This document shows positions 33,701 through 44,525 of a stretch of 64,000 nt of DNA, one piece after another (the first letter of the stretch is position 1; each line of letters starts with the position of its first letter). The notes under the pieces are model-generated. The model was not told the origin of the DNA and searched no databases. It saw only the letters and a program-made list of their open reading frames with translations. Origin of the DNA: Oegoconia quadripuncta (lineage: Eukaryota > Arthropoda > Insecta > Lepidoptera > Autostichidae); assembly GCA_949316235.1 (NCBI GenBank), contig OX438742.1, positions 31,936,853-32,000,852 on the forward strand, given 5' to 3'. Position numbers and translations under genes: made by a program.

Positions 33701-35592
33701 TAGATAGGTATTTTTGGGTTCTCAGTTGATAAGAAGCAGGTCTCTCTTTCTTTCATCTATTGTTGTTTATCAACAGCACTGAATGGGTATTATGTAGGGC
33801 CTGCATAGAGTCAGGGTATTAAATAAATTAGGGCTGAAATAAATTTTAAGGTGTTCATGGGCAGCAGCTTTCCTAAAGATTTAAGATTGCCAATCCGCTG
33901 GATAACGAGACAATCAGGGCACACTCAACTATGAGAAGTAATGCGAGGCGGGCCCTGGAGTGGACAGCTTTTGATATGGCGCTATCTTGATGAAAATATA
34001 AGTAACTAAAACGAGTGAGAAGGGTAAAATATAATATATATAATATAAACTTATCGGTTCATATTTTCCCTTTTTAAACTAGGAACCCTTATAGTTTCAC
34101 TAAGTCGGTATGTCTGTCTGTCTGTTTGTTTATATGTCACAGCTGTTTTACTTGCAGTATACACTGCAAATAAAACAGCTAATAACTCATGCATACGCAT
34201 TAGTATTATGTTATGAAAATATTTTTTTAAACTAATTTTCAGGGTATATGGTAAGGGTAACGGGTAAATTGGAGATGAGTTTTTTATTCGCATATCCCAT
34301 CGTATAGGGAGGGTATCGTTATATAAGTCTTATAAAAATTTTTGAGGATTGACTTAAATACTGTTTCGAAACAGAGATCCGTTTAGGTATCTATATATAA
34401 AATAATGGATATTCTGAATGTGGAACTTTACTGCGCTAACCCTGATGCATACTTGGTCGGTTTGTAGGGGTACTGACCACATTTTGGATATACGGAACCC
34501 TTATAGGATTACTTTGCTGTCCGTTTGTCTGACTGTCCCGTGTGTCAAGGCTCTTTTTCTCAGAAATGGCACTGGCATTATGGCAGGAGGTATATAGTTG
34601 AAATTAATGTCGAATACTAAGGTTGGTCTCACCCGCTGTAAAATATTATAGTTTCTTGTGTAACGCACTAAATGAACGGGCTTTCGAAGTATATTTTCAT
34701 ACTAAAAGACTCATTTACTGATAGATTATCCAAACTAAATAACTTCCCGGTGGCCTAGAATCTTCAAATACAAAATTGTAATTTACAGAAATTTCAGCTT
34801 GATTATTCCAGCAGTTTGTACCAAAAAGGACCTTCAAATGTTTGTCACATACTTGATGGTCTTTTTCGAGTTGCAATCTTTTGCGTGTTTGTCGAAAAAT
34901 CAAAAGTGATGTAAGAGAGGTGAAAAGGAAGCTAGACTTGGATATTGTTTTTTAGGCAGAAATATGAGTTCGTATAATATTGACTTTAGAGTTTTAGAAA
35001 TTGCTAATTCCCCAAGTTGCTCAAAAAAGAGATAAGGTATAGATAGCCGTATTTGCTCAACTTGCCGTCTGCACTATAACATGCCCTCAAAAATTTACTG
35101 GTCCAAATATAATTCACATATATCAATTCGTATAAAAATCACTGTATTGAGACATAATTTTCTTTAACCCTGGCTTTTATGTCTTAAGCATGTACCGTTT
35201 TGCTTGAGAACAAACCCACAGATACGGGAGTGAGTCCAATTATGTGCTCCGTCTTTCAAAGCAACGAAACACTGAATAAAATATGCCGTATTTTCTATAC
35301 ATTTAATTAGACAAAACATGTAATTTCTGTATACCTATTAATAACATTAACACATACTTAAAATAACTCATTCATCAAATTAGCTACCTACTCCTAACAA
35401 ACAGGCGAATAAATAGTTTTGTATCTTTATTAAAAACAAAATGATCACATGCGTAACACATAATTAAAGTATCTTAATACAGTCATTGAATGTATAAATT
35501 ACATGTACGGTTTTCATGGTTTTTAAACAAAACCTTTGCGAGATGAAGCGTTAGAGAATTTCATTAGAATTGAAGTAAAATTAAATGTCGTA
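33701..35592. other. Non-coding with two diverged repeat traces
   Basis: Positions 33845-33990 (GGTGTTCATGGGCAGCAGC, TTGCCAATCCGC, AATCAGGGCACACTC) look like a diverged SINE or LINE tail. Positions 34070-34135 and 34490-34550 carry GGAACCCTTATAG followed by CTGTCTGTCTG-type tracts, a common lepidopteran repeat form. No coding sequence. The hairpin at 34141-34180 is listed separately. Confidence 0.4.
34141..34180. repeat. 18-bp inverted repeat, 4-nt loop
   Basis: AGCTGTTTTACTTGCAGT (34141-34158) pairs with ACTGCAAATAAAACAGCT (34163-34180) with one mismatch and the loop ATAC. It sits inside a CTGTCTGTCTG-type repeat trace. Confidence 0.8.
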
Positions 35593-35596
35593 TATA

Positions 35597-36006
35597 TTAG
35601 GTTATTACCTATGAAATTGGCGTTTTGTATGAAAAATTTCATTAAGACTGTTGTCTCCATACAAACATTTTTGTTTTTTTTTGGGAACGGCAAATCCAAA
35701 TTTATCTAAACTTTATATGTATTATCGGATAACATTAAGTTAAGTATAGGCAGCGTTAATTTTTAAAAGTAACCGCTTTATGAAAGTTTCAGCGAATCTA
35801 AGAAATTATTATGGGAAGCACATGAAAAGAGCTCTGTTCAAACTTTTTTTAAATGTGATTTAGTCCAGAAATTTAAAAATATTTCATGTGAAAACGTGCA
35901 ATAATATTCCATTTTCCAATTAAAAAACAAATTTTGAAAATCGCAGGAATTGGTACATATGATTAACGAAGAAAAAAAAACTCAAATTTCATAGGTAAAT
36001 ACCCAA
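35597..36006 (+). mobile_element. Non-autonomous TIR element (MITE), family A copy 3
   Basis: Same ends and body as 2685-3103: TTAGGTTATTACCTATGAAA on the left, TTTCATAGGTAAATACCCAA on the right. Perfect TATA duplications occur at 35593-35596 and 36007-36010. Internal GGGAACGGCAAATCCAAATT and AGTAACCGCTTTATGAAAGT match copies 1 and 2. Confidence 0.88.
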
Positions 36007-36010
36007 TATA

Positions 36011-37204
36011 ATCAGTTCACTCAGTTGTCAATGTTTCTCTTAATACTTTATTCTGTATAAATTTCTATAACGACGGAGACTGATTCATTAATAATCTGGC
36101 TAAATGCGACACGCACTCGCACACAGGGTTCCGTGAAAAGTATTTTTTTTATAATGCCTGCTCATGTCTCACTAAATTGTGCAGTTTTGTTTTTGATGTT
36201 TGTTTATAGAATGTTGAGATATTAGTTGAACAATTCTTGCGTTTAAAAGTAGTATCCGTATAGTTTTTAGGTACTCGTATATTTACGTACCCAAATTTAA
36301 GTTTGTCACGTGATAATTTCATGTTTTACCGGATTTTTTTGTGGTATAAGATTTTTAATAATAAATAAAAAGATATTTATTCATCCACTTAAAAAAAAAT
36401 ATACTACATGATCATTAATTATAGTAAAATTTTCTAACGTAGTGGACAAATAGGTTGGAGCCTCAGCAAAATAGCTGTTTTTCAGTCTCCACCTCGTGCA
36501 TTCACTGATAACAGAACGCATAACACGTCAGAAGTTGTTGCAAACTACAATACTATTGGATACAAGCTACATGCAAGCAAGCATTATATGACGAAAACTT
36601 AGGAGATAAAAAAATTGAAATAATAATAATTGGCGAAAGACACCTACAATTCCTATACAATTAGAAAGTCAATCTCACTAACAAAATCTCAAAAAATAGA
36701 ACTGGCTGGCACGTCATACTTCGGTATCACAGAGGCCCAGTTTCTGGAAGACTTCAGTTTGCATAAAAGCCATTCCTTACATTTTCTTTTAAATGTGCAA
36801 AACGAGTTTTAATGCCTTTCAACATTTTTGGTCAACGAGAAGTACCGTACAGGTTCTAATTGTAAATCGGTTAGAATGAAAATATGTGTTGGCAAAATAT
36901 GGTAAATCAAAAGGAAGGGTTTTGATTGTAGTAGTCTGTGTGTGTTTCTATGAGAGTATAGACGTTCCATCGTAGAGTTCGTTACAGGGTTATGAATATT
37001 ATAGATTATAAAGCCAATCAATCGTAGTCTCTATGATTGGGGCTTATTTAATTATCTATTAAAGTTTTCAGGAGTCGGGCCTTAGTTAAATTTTCAATTT
37101 ACTTATTATAGGATTGAATTTGAAACTAAAAAGTTTTACGAGTTTTTATGGCCGTAAATTTTTTGTGATTGATTTATGGCTATACACTCTTCTCGTAAAC
37201 CAAC
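36011..37204. other. Non-coding stretch
   Basis: Positions 36110-36145 (CACGCACTCGCACACAGGGT, TCCGTGAAAAG) look like a reverse-strand lepidopteran repeat end. Positions 37000-37110 resemble 44295-44405 (shared ATTTTCAATTTACTTAT). No gene recognised. Confidence 0.4.
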
Positions 37205-37455
37205 TAGTCTCTTCCCGTCCATGTCGTTAAAGAAGACTAAGGGTCTTCCCACCAAAATATGTCTATAGACTTGCACGTATCAACTGCAATGGCCTCATGG
37301 GGATGAGGCCATGAGGTCACGTGTGCATTTCTGTATATTTCTAAAGATGAAGCACGCTTCAAGCATTATACTTTTAATATTTACAACAAACGCGTATGTT
37401 TGGGATATCACTGACCAGACCATTTGGGATAATATTGTGAAGTTATGTTATGTTA
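37205..37455 (+). repeat. Dispersed repeat family B, with internal hairpin
   Basis: AGTCTCTTCCCGTCCATGTC, GTGTGCATTTCTGTATATTT, TTTGGGATATCACTGACCAG, CCATTTGGGATAATATTGTG. Compared with other copies the AACGGCGATGGGCTCACC segment is replaced by a perfect hairpin, ATGGCCTCAT-GGGG-ATGAGGCCAT (37289-37312). Confidence 0.7.
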
Positions 37456-38879
37456 ATAAAAATAAAAAAAATTTGACGCATGACTGGCGGACATCAAAGT
37501 GATCGTGTACGGGATCCGTTTTTAACTTTGAGGTAAGGAACCATAAAACTTGTCGATTTGTCACTTTCTTCAAATTTAACAGAAACAAGAAAAATGCAGT
37601 CATATTTTTTACAAAGAGCTAAAAGAATGATAACTGACAGGCTCTATATTTGGCTCTGATTGGACTCTTCGGGTACGGTACTTTAATACGAATTACTCTT
37701 GTAGTTGCTCAACGTCTGTTTGACACGTTCTCTCCGCGCGGCACCACACACAACAGCGGTTTTTTTTGTTAAAACGTCTATAGACGTCCAGTGTCGTTCT
37801 ATGGGTTAACTCTGATTCTTCTCGCGCAGTCACTTTGATATGTTATTCGTATTACAACTACGTTTTGATGTGAACACATACCGCCATACGTGAAAATATA
37901 GCGGAAAAATCTCTTACGCTAAAAGTTGCAATTAGACAAAGTACCGTATCAATCCGTTACTCGATTATCAATCATAGCTGCACGGTCACAAATTCACGGC
38001 AACAATCGATTCAACTGTATCGATACAACAGCCATTATTCACCCCATAAATTAATAATCGAATCAATATAATAGGCCGCGACTAATTTTTGAACGCCTCA
38101 TTCGGAATGCTCTTAGTTTTATGGATGTGGAAACTATCTAGATGTGTTACATGTCTAGAAAATGTTGGTTTGAGTGTTTTAGTGTCTAAATTATTTTTAA
38201 ATTTAAAATAAAATACGGTGTCTAGCCCAATGTGTATTGTGTTATCCTAACGCTATTTTAAAGTGTAAATTTTAATAGAGATAAAGGTAAATATTTCGGC
38301 TCTAAGTAATTATTAATCTGTTGTTCTGTGACTTCTCACTTTGCACTAAAATAATATTGAAATTATTTGAGCAGGTAGAGTAAACTGTACATTGATTCAG
38401 GTGAGCTACTTGTTTGTTTGTCATTAAAAAAAGAAAAAAAAAAAAAGAAAAGGGATGTAAATAAAATCATACCTTGCGAGAGGCTGTTATCCAGTATTGG
38501 ATTTATCTCATATAGGTTCTTGGTGTATGCAGGTACTTACTTATTTTTAAATTTCTGCTAATAAATTATCTTTTGACGAAGAACATTCAAAGATCTCTCT
38601 TTTGTAGTAAATAGATTTACTTCACAGTATTCAAGTAAATGCTGTTTATTTATAAAGTCAACCCATTATTAACATTCTATTTTCCTGGCTTCAAATATTC
38701 TATGCCATAATAACTTGAGGAATTTACCCACACGATTTCACATAGCACTAACCTATTTATCCGAAGTATTGGAGGATACTGCTATGAGGTACAAAAGTGT
38801 GGCAGCCCTTAACATTGTCTATGAGCCAACATTGTGAAACAAATAGTATTTCAGATAGTTATTATACTTTTATACTTTT
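37456..38879. other. Non-coding stretch
   Basis: No gene recognised. Positions 37725-37800 (CTCCGCGCGGCACCACACAC, AAAACGTCTATAGACGTCCA) are a short GC-richer block with a GTCTATAGAC palindrome. A poly-A/AG tract lies at 38426-38453. Confidence 0.4.
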
Positions 38880-38945
38880 TTAATGCACAACGGGTTGGTA
38901 CTTGACCTTAATCACACCTGATGTTAAGTGAAGGTGAGAATAGTT
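38880..38945 (-). repeat. SINE family S2, terminal fragment
   Basis: ATGCACAACGGGTTGGTACT, TGACCTTAATCACACCTGAT, GTTAAGTGAAGGTGAG is the reverse-oriented S2 3' end. Confidence 0.6.
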
Positions 38946-39559
38946 CTGCATACAACAAAAAAAATACCAAAAATCCTTAAAATTGATCTAGGAAAATGGA
39001 AAGGAAATGCTATCTTCTCTGATATGGGTAATTAAATGACTAGGGATATAACGAAATCACGGGTTTTACTACCTAACTTATTTTATACATGCCAAATAGA
39101 ATTGGTGTACTAAACTGCAATTCATAAACATTCATTCATTCCTCTCTTATGGAAATCCGTCGGCAATGAACTTTTCATAAAAATTATATCTATAAATCTC
39201 TTCTAGTATTTAAAGGGCTTCTTTCACATTTCAATGATTCTATGAGTCAATCGTCACGATCCAACCACGAATCCATAATAGAATAAACAAAAGGCTCAAA
39301 ATTCTGTAAAACGGTTATGGCAGCGGCATACATTCCTTGTTCCCAACATTTTGATGTTTTCTTAATTGTCCTGAATCAATTTGTTACGAATCAAACTTTT
39401 TGTTATAAATAATTCCTATATTGTCTGATGTAAATTTTTAATACTTAGTAAGTATTAATAATCTTTATCAAAATTCATAAATAAATATTTTAAATATTTC
39501 AAACACCTAACAAGTATCGAAGTTTAGGACTACGTAAATCCTGTGCAATGGATAATAGG
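38946..39559. other. AT-rich non-coding stretch
   Basis: No recognisable feature. Confidence 0.45.
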
Positions 39560-39670
39560 TAACGCATAAACCTATGTACCTTCAATTTATATAAACATAC
39601 AACACTTGAAAATAAATATTAGTATTCATCATATAAACATTTACCCTTAGCAGGATCCGAACCAACTACC
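39560..39670 (-). repeat. tRNA-headed SINE family T, diverged fragment
   Basis: ATATAAACATACAACACTTG, TATTCATCATATAAACATTT, ACCCTTAGCAGGATCCGAAC match family T in reverse orientation; the box B is degenerate (GTTCGGATCC on the minus strand). Confidence 0.65.
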
Positions 39671-40100
39671 AGTGACAAAGAATAACTTAATTTTTATTTT
39701 CCATAGTTTCTGAAATAAATGAAAGTGAGCATTTACATTGTTTTTATCAGAAATATATACAAAAGTATATATTTTAATTTTTTGAAATAATATAATTCGA
39801 GATATTTACGAATAATTACGTTCCGGAAACAAATTTAATCAGTTGCATTTTAATGATACAAATCGCATTTTCTGAGGGATATATTTGAAAAACATGTATG
39901 GGCTGAGTAATCCCTGTAACTGTGATAAATTTCAACTGAACACATTAGGTGTTCTTGAAAAAAAAATATTAATGGCCAGACGGACAACCTCCGGAATCAT
40001 CAGAAAATTATTTGAGTTTAATAAATTATTTTCAGGGAACGTTTCGCTCTTCACCTGAATGAGTCAAAGAAAAATTTACAATAACTGCAAAAAGAGTAAC
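39671..40100. other. AT-rich non-coding stretch
   Basis: No feature recognised. If 40107-40208 is an exon, this is the start of its downstream intron on the minus strand. Confidence 0.4.
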
Positions 40101-40106
40101 ACTTAC

Positions 40107-40208
40107 CTTTTTCCATTTCTTCTTCTCCTTTTTGTTGCGTAAACAGTTCCCAGTTGGCTTGAATGCGGCTGCGGCGGCGGTGGCCGGAGCAGGCTTGCGT
40201 CCACGCAT
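40107..40208 (-). CDS. Candidate first coding exon (34 codons), unknown protein
   Basis: A GC-rich island in AT-rich DNA. On the minus strand an ATG at 40208-40206 (GGG immediately upstream, so a purine at -3) opens 34 codons: MRGRKPAPA, a run of five Ala, FKPTGN, CLRNKKEKKKWKK. The frame meets a strong donor, AAG|GTAAGT, with GTAAGT at 40106-40101, exactly at a codon boundary. The residues are very basic at the end, which fits a nuclear-localisation or membrane-edge segment but proves nothing. I recognise no family. The frame is open further upstream and a second frame is also open (40372-40103), so the true start and even the strand are uncertain. No acceptor partner or downstream exon is seen in the window. 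It could be a real 5' exon of a gene whose other exons lie at lower coordinates beyond the window, or chance. Confidence 0.28.
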
Positions 40209-40257
40209 CCCTCCAGCGCGTAGCCAGCCTGCCCGCCCCAGCCTCCGCACAGCTGCA

Positions 40258-40870
40258 CCTTCGGCTCTGTGGCTATCTTGACGGCTGTAGCTGCACTCGG
40301 CGTGACTAGGCCGGTACCAGGCGCTTGGCAACCCAGTTCGGTTTTGAGGCTATCTTGACTGTGTATCTGCACTCAATTTGGTTAGACAGGTATCAGGGCC
40401 TTCGTGAGACAATTTAGCTTGATGGTTGTTACTATACTCTGCTAGTCTTGGCTAGTAGCAGGCGTTTAGAAATACCATTCGGGTCCGTCTATTTTCAGTG
40501 GTAGCTGCACTCGATGTGACTAGGCTGATATCAGGCACTTCGTAATACAGTTCAGCTCTGATGCTATCTTAACGTTCTAAATACTGCAGGTGGCTGACGC
40601 TTGTTGACACAGCATACCATAAGCGGCAATAACTCCACTTAAGTTTTCAAAACTGTAATCAGGCACTTGGCAACACAATTCAGCTATATAGTAATCATGA
40701 CTGGTGTAGCTGTACTTGGTGTGATTAAGCTGGCAACAGGCATTGAGGCCTACAGTTTGGCTTTATGATGGCTAAATTGTGAGCGTCTGGTCGGAATCTA
40801 TTCCTTTGCTCTATGAATGTAACGATGTAACCCGGAATCAGGCGTAGGGTCACACAGGTTTGAAAGGTGA
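40258..40870. repeat. Degenerate tandem array, unit about 75 bp
   Basis: A motif like ATCAGGCACTTGGCAACACA, preceded by TGGTAGCTGCACTCGATGTG and followed by CAGTTCAGCTCTGATGCTAT, recurs with the CAGGC-type anchor near 40319, 40395, 40459, 40532, 40660, 40737 and 40840. Most spacings are 64-77 bp and two are longer (128 and 103), as if units had insertions or a lost anchor. Divergence grows toward the high-coordinate end. The array is GC-richer than its surroundings and lies immediately upstream (minus strand) of the candidate exon. Confidence 0.7.
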
Positions 40871-43430
40871 TTAAACAGGAAGCTACTGGCTGACAAAATG
40901 TTGACTTATGTTCTCAATCTTACATAATTTTTGATGTACCATTTTTCTTTCCCATTACAATCTGTCTTACTCTTACAGATAAATTTCACTGTAATACAAC
41001 AATTTCTCGCCCCAAGTCTGTATACCGCTGGTTTATAATAAATATCTTCTGTTAGGTACTTGAGAACAGCTAAATAACGACCTCGATTTTGACGATCTCA
41101 CAAATTAATGCTCGATTAGTAATTAAATCATCCGGCGGTGAAGGCCGACTAAATTGATTCTTTGTTGTTTCCTTTCGTATAATTTTATCAGATCCTTTGG
41201 CAGAATTGCGAAGTAGTACCAATGTCTATTGAAAATACATTTTAAATAGCGATAATATTAATTACGGGTATTTTGCTGACATTGCTGTGTTACCAATTTA
41301 ATCCAATTGAAATGGAAAATTGTAAACCTCGATTACTTTTAAAATTATATGGAAGATACCTATGTAAGTAACAATAATTTAATCAATGAAAATTGGATTT
41401 ATTATTGGAAGAAATTTTATCCACATAATTTATTAATTAAGCTGACATATCTTATTGTTAATCCTTATTAAATTATTAAGAGTCTAAGATAAATTATATT
41501 CACTGGGTCTCGTTTCTTCAGAATTTGTTTATATACCACCAGAGGTCACTGTTTTCAGGCGATCGATTACTCAATGCTGAGCACTGAAGGTTTATGAACA
41601 ACGCACAGTATATAGTATAGTCTAAATACAATACAAACTTAGTTTGTCACTGGTTATTTTAAAAATCCTATTAGAATCTTCATTTTACTAACCCCACAAC
41701 ACTAAAGTTAGCACATATGTCTGTATTTTCAGTCATATCACTGGTTATTTAGCACTCATTGTCACTTTCAATGTACTTCATCAAAACCGGTTTTTAGATT
41801 TTTTGTGGTTCACGTGTTTGTTTGAGGTTATATTTTCTGATGTGTATCCATAAACGCGTGGCGCCACCGGCAAGCGCCCGATGTGGTTTGGTGGCTGGCT
41901 CTTCGAGACCCCTAACGGAGAGGGGTGTAGCCTAAAGATACACACGCCCATTATTTTCCATCAACCAATCAGAACCGTCTGCTGTCTTAAAAGCGTACAC
42001 GGGGACGTATTGAGTGACGTATATTTTTATTTTTTGAAACAATTGCACATTTTCTTTTGCACTTTTTCGCGAGTGTATTTTTTATTGTATTGCTTTTATT
42101 AACTGAATAGCTTCTGTGATGCCAGTTTCAATGTTAACGTCTGTAAGTTAAGACAGTTTGTGTTAGTGGAGATTCATTATTCGATCGAAACCCGGCTAAA
42201 TTAGGTGCCCATTTATATAAATATAACGTGTTCTTATAATACTTTAAAATATTGTGATACACACATTTTATTATTTGGAGGTATTTAAAAAAAAATAGAT
42301 ATCTGTATTTGTATGGTGTGTAATATTCTTTAAAATAATAACTTAATGAAGTAAAAGCTGTAATAATTGTTACGATTTGAACGGGTTATGTAAAATTTTG
42401 ATCAATGCCGTAAATAAACTACATGTTATAAACTGAAGTATGCTTTTCCAAGTACGTCCCATATATAATGCGCTGACGTCATAACATGGCCGCCACGTTT
42501 TAAGGGCGAGGGTTTTCTTGCATTTTCCCCTCGATAACGTTCATGAGCGGACCATAGCAAGGCTAATTTCTCTTCTATTTTTTGTCACTAGTACCTGGTC
42601 TGTAACTTTACAAAGAGCAATAAAAGACAGCTATTAAAGCAAAATATTTTTTTGTAGGAAACTGTGAAATTTTTTGAGAATATAAATCTGCGAATATATT
42701 CTTACGACAAATTTTTAGTAGGACTTTTGTCATTACATGTGAGTAATTTAGCGTCAGAAATTTTAATTGATTTATTATTTTACCAAGAATTTTCATTTAG
42801 TATTAGATACAATTTACAGTAGGAAAATGGTTTAGCTATGAATAGGACCAGTTCGTTTTACTATTAGAAATGTTTAACACTATTTCGCTCAAAATGTTAC
42901 CAGCCATATTGACACTTTTCGATGTAAATAAAAGAGTGCTGATGTCGGTGCGTATGTTCAACACTTCGTTGATTTTCAAGACACATAATTTAGTAACTTA
43001 CTCAAAACCTGATAAAAAAAATCTCAATGATTACCTCCACTTTTCTAAATGAAAAAACTTTAAACTGATTATTCGACATTAATGTATCTATTTACTAACT
43101 TCTTGTGAATATTTTAGCATTATTAGTTGGGTCGGTACTATAGCATTATGTCTATGCTCCGTTCGGAGGACGTCGGAAGGAGTAATGCCTTAACTCTCAA
43201 CTACATTTATAAGGTAGGATCTTCATTCTACCTCTTCAGGTATGACGTAGGTTCTACTAATTGTGAGGGTTGTGAAGCATAGCTAGGAAGTAGCCCTGAA
43301 TAATATTGAAATGCATTGTGCACTCAGTGTAACCTTAGCTAAGCGCCGTAAACTTTAAGTAGTCTGTAGATAAGTCAAAGGTTCACCAATAAATCGGATA
43401 CGACTGCTACTAGTAAAGAAAGTGAGGTAA
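40871..43430. other. Non-coding; GC-richer pocket with CCAAT-like site
   Basis: Positions 41850-42020 are GC-richer (GCGTGGCGCCACCGGCAAGC, AACCAATCAGAACCG, TACACGGGGACGTATTGAG). The frame at 41881-42102 has no motif. This could be a promoter-like patch or an unnamed repeat. The remainder is AT-rich with nothing recognised. Confidence 0.35.
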
Positions 43431-43435
43431 ATATT

Positions 43436-43498
43436 GGAGAAAAGTAACAGGACACAAATTTTATAATTAATAAAATTTGCCTCCTGTTGCTTTTCTCC
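43436..43498. repeat. 29-bp near-perfect inverted repeat, 5-nt loop
   Basis: Arms 43436-43464 (GGAGAAAAGTAACAGG...) and 43470-43498 (...CCTGTTGCTTTTCTCC) pair with about four mismatches around the loop AATTA. Non-coding. Confidence 0.8.
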
Positions 43499-44085
43499 GT
43501 TTGCTTTCTCCAAACTTTAAAGTTTAGAAATGTCCACTTTGTTATCTAGCACCACATTCTCACAAATTATTATGTCTCACTTGTATAGGAAACTGAAAGA
43601 CTTCTATATAAGTAAGGACGGTGTAACAATTTGTCCGCATGAATATAAAGACGTTAAATTAAATATCGCTTGAATGGAGTTTGGGAGAGAGAGGGTCTGC
43701 GGTCTGACAGTTGGCCAAAGAACTCGACGATTGTCAGCTTTCATAGTGCGTATTGCAATATATGCAGGTGACGTATCCTCGGTCGTCAACTGCCTGATTT
43801 TTGTCCGTCCATGGCAAGCCGAAATGATAACGTTGTAATTTGAGCAGTTGTAGGTGGCTCAAGAAAGTTATTTATGGTATACCTGAAACCTGAAATAGTT
43901 TCATCAGAAGCACGTATAAAATCGATTCCGGCTATAAAGATATGGGGTTATATACTTTTCCTAAATTATTTATCTCATTAAGGTATGATAAACACCGTAT
44001 AAGCGGAAACATAACAGTAATACTGAATTCGCAACAATCCTTTATTTTAATTTATTTTTTATAGCCATATTGATTACATATTATA
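43499..44085. other. Non-coding stretch
   Basis: Nothing recognised; the minus-strand 61-codon frame at 43604-43789 has no motif. Confidence 0.4.
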
Positions 44086-44090
44086 CGATG

Positions 44091-44199
44091 TGATTGGGGT
44101 GTATCGACTTTTTGGTAGGTACCAAAAAGTCGATACACCCCAATCAGATCTTATACAAGGCAATATTTTGTATAGGTATACAAAATATTGCCTTGTATA
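44091..44199. repeat. Two adjacent perfect palindromes with GG centres
   Basis: First: arms 44091-44117 (TGATTGGGGTGTATCGACTT...) and 44120-44146 are exact 27-bp reverse complements with only GG between. Second, six bases after arm 44146: arms 44152-44174 (TATACAAGGCAATATTTTG...) and 44177-44199 are exact 23-bp reverse complements, again with GG between. Both centres read TAGGTA. A plus-strand frame at 44094-44291 crosses them by accident. Confidence 0.9.
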
Positions 44200-44294
44200 T
44201 TGATGTTCCATCGAAAAAACCAACTTTTCTAAAATTTTGGATAAGTTTGTTGTCGCTGAATTCGTTAGAGCGTGACGGCCACGAGTGCTAAGAT

Positions 44295-44404
44295 ATACTG
44301 CCTATGGCCGTCATGTTGTTTCGAAATGTAAAGTCAACCGAACGTGGAAGTAATGATTGAGGATAATTTAAAAATCGGGTTTTGATTGAATTTTCAATTT
44401 ACTT
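44295..44404 (+). repeat. Low-copy repeat (relatives at 32395 and 37000)
   Basis: ATGGCCGTCATGTTGTTTCG, TAAAGTCAACCGAACGTGG and GAATTTTCAATTTACTTAT recur in diverged form at 32395-32468 and 37000-37110. Family unknown. Confidence 0.45.
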
Positions 44405-44525
44405 ATATTTATTACAATAAGTCCACTGCTGAACAAAGACTTCCCCCATAGAATTACAGAGTGGAAGGAAAGGGAGGCCTATGTTCTGCTGTAGATGTCC
44501 TGTGGTTGATATGATAACGATGATA
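44405..44525. mobile_element. Two RTE-like LINE ends in inverted arrangement
   Basis: On the minus strand 44455-44405 reads SMGEVFVQQWTYCN. On the plus strand 44461-44516 reads WKEREAYVLL, a stop, then MSCG and TGA, followed by TTGATATGATAACGATGAT. Both correspond to the W.SLGEAYVQQW.S.G C-terminus of RTE LINEs, so two truncated 3' ends face away from each other around a centre near 44458. Confidence 0.7.

Noticed and set aside
40103..40372. Second minus-strand frame over the GC island (89 codons)
   Set aside because: Runs into a stop at the splice donor and covers the start of the tandem array; the other frame fits the donor better. Neither is proven.
40258..40870. CRISPR-like array
   Set aside because: The units are diverged along their whole length with no conserved short repeat and unique spacers, and the genome is animal; it is a decayed minisatellite.
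44094..44291. 65-codon frame across the double palindrome
   Set aside because: Created by the inverted repeats themselves; no independent coding evidence.
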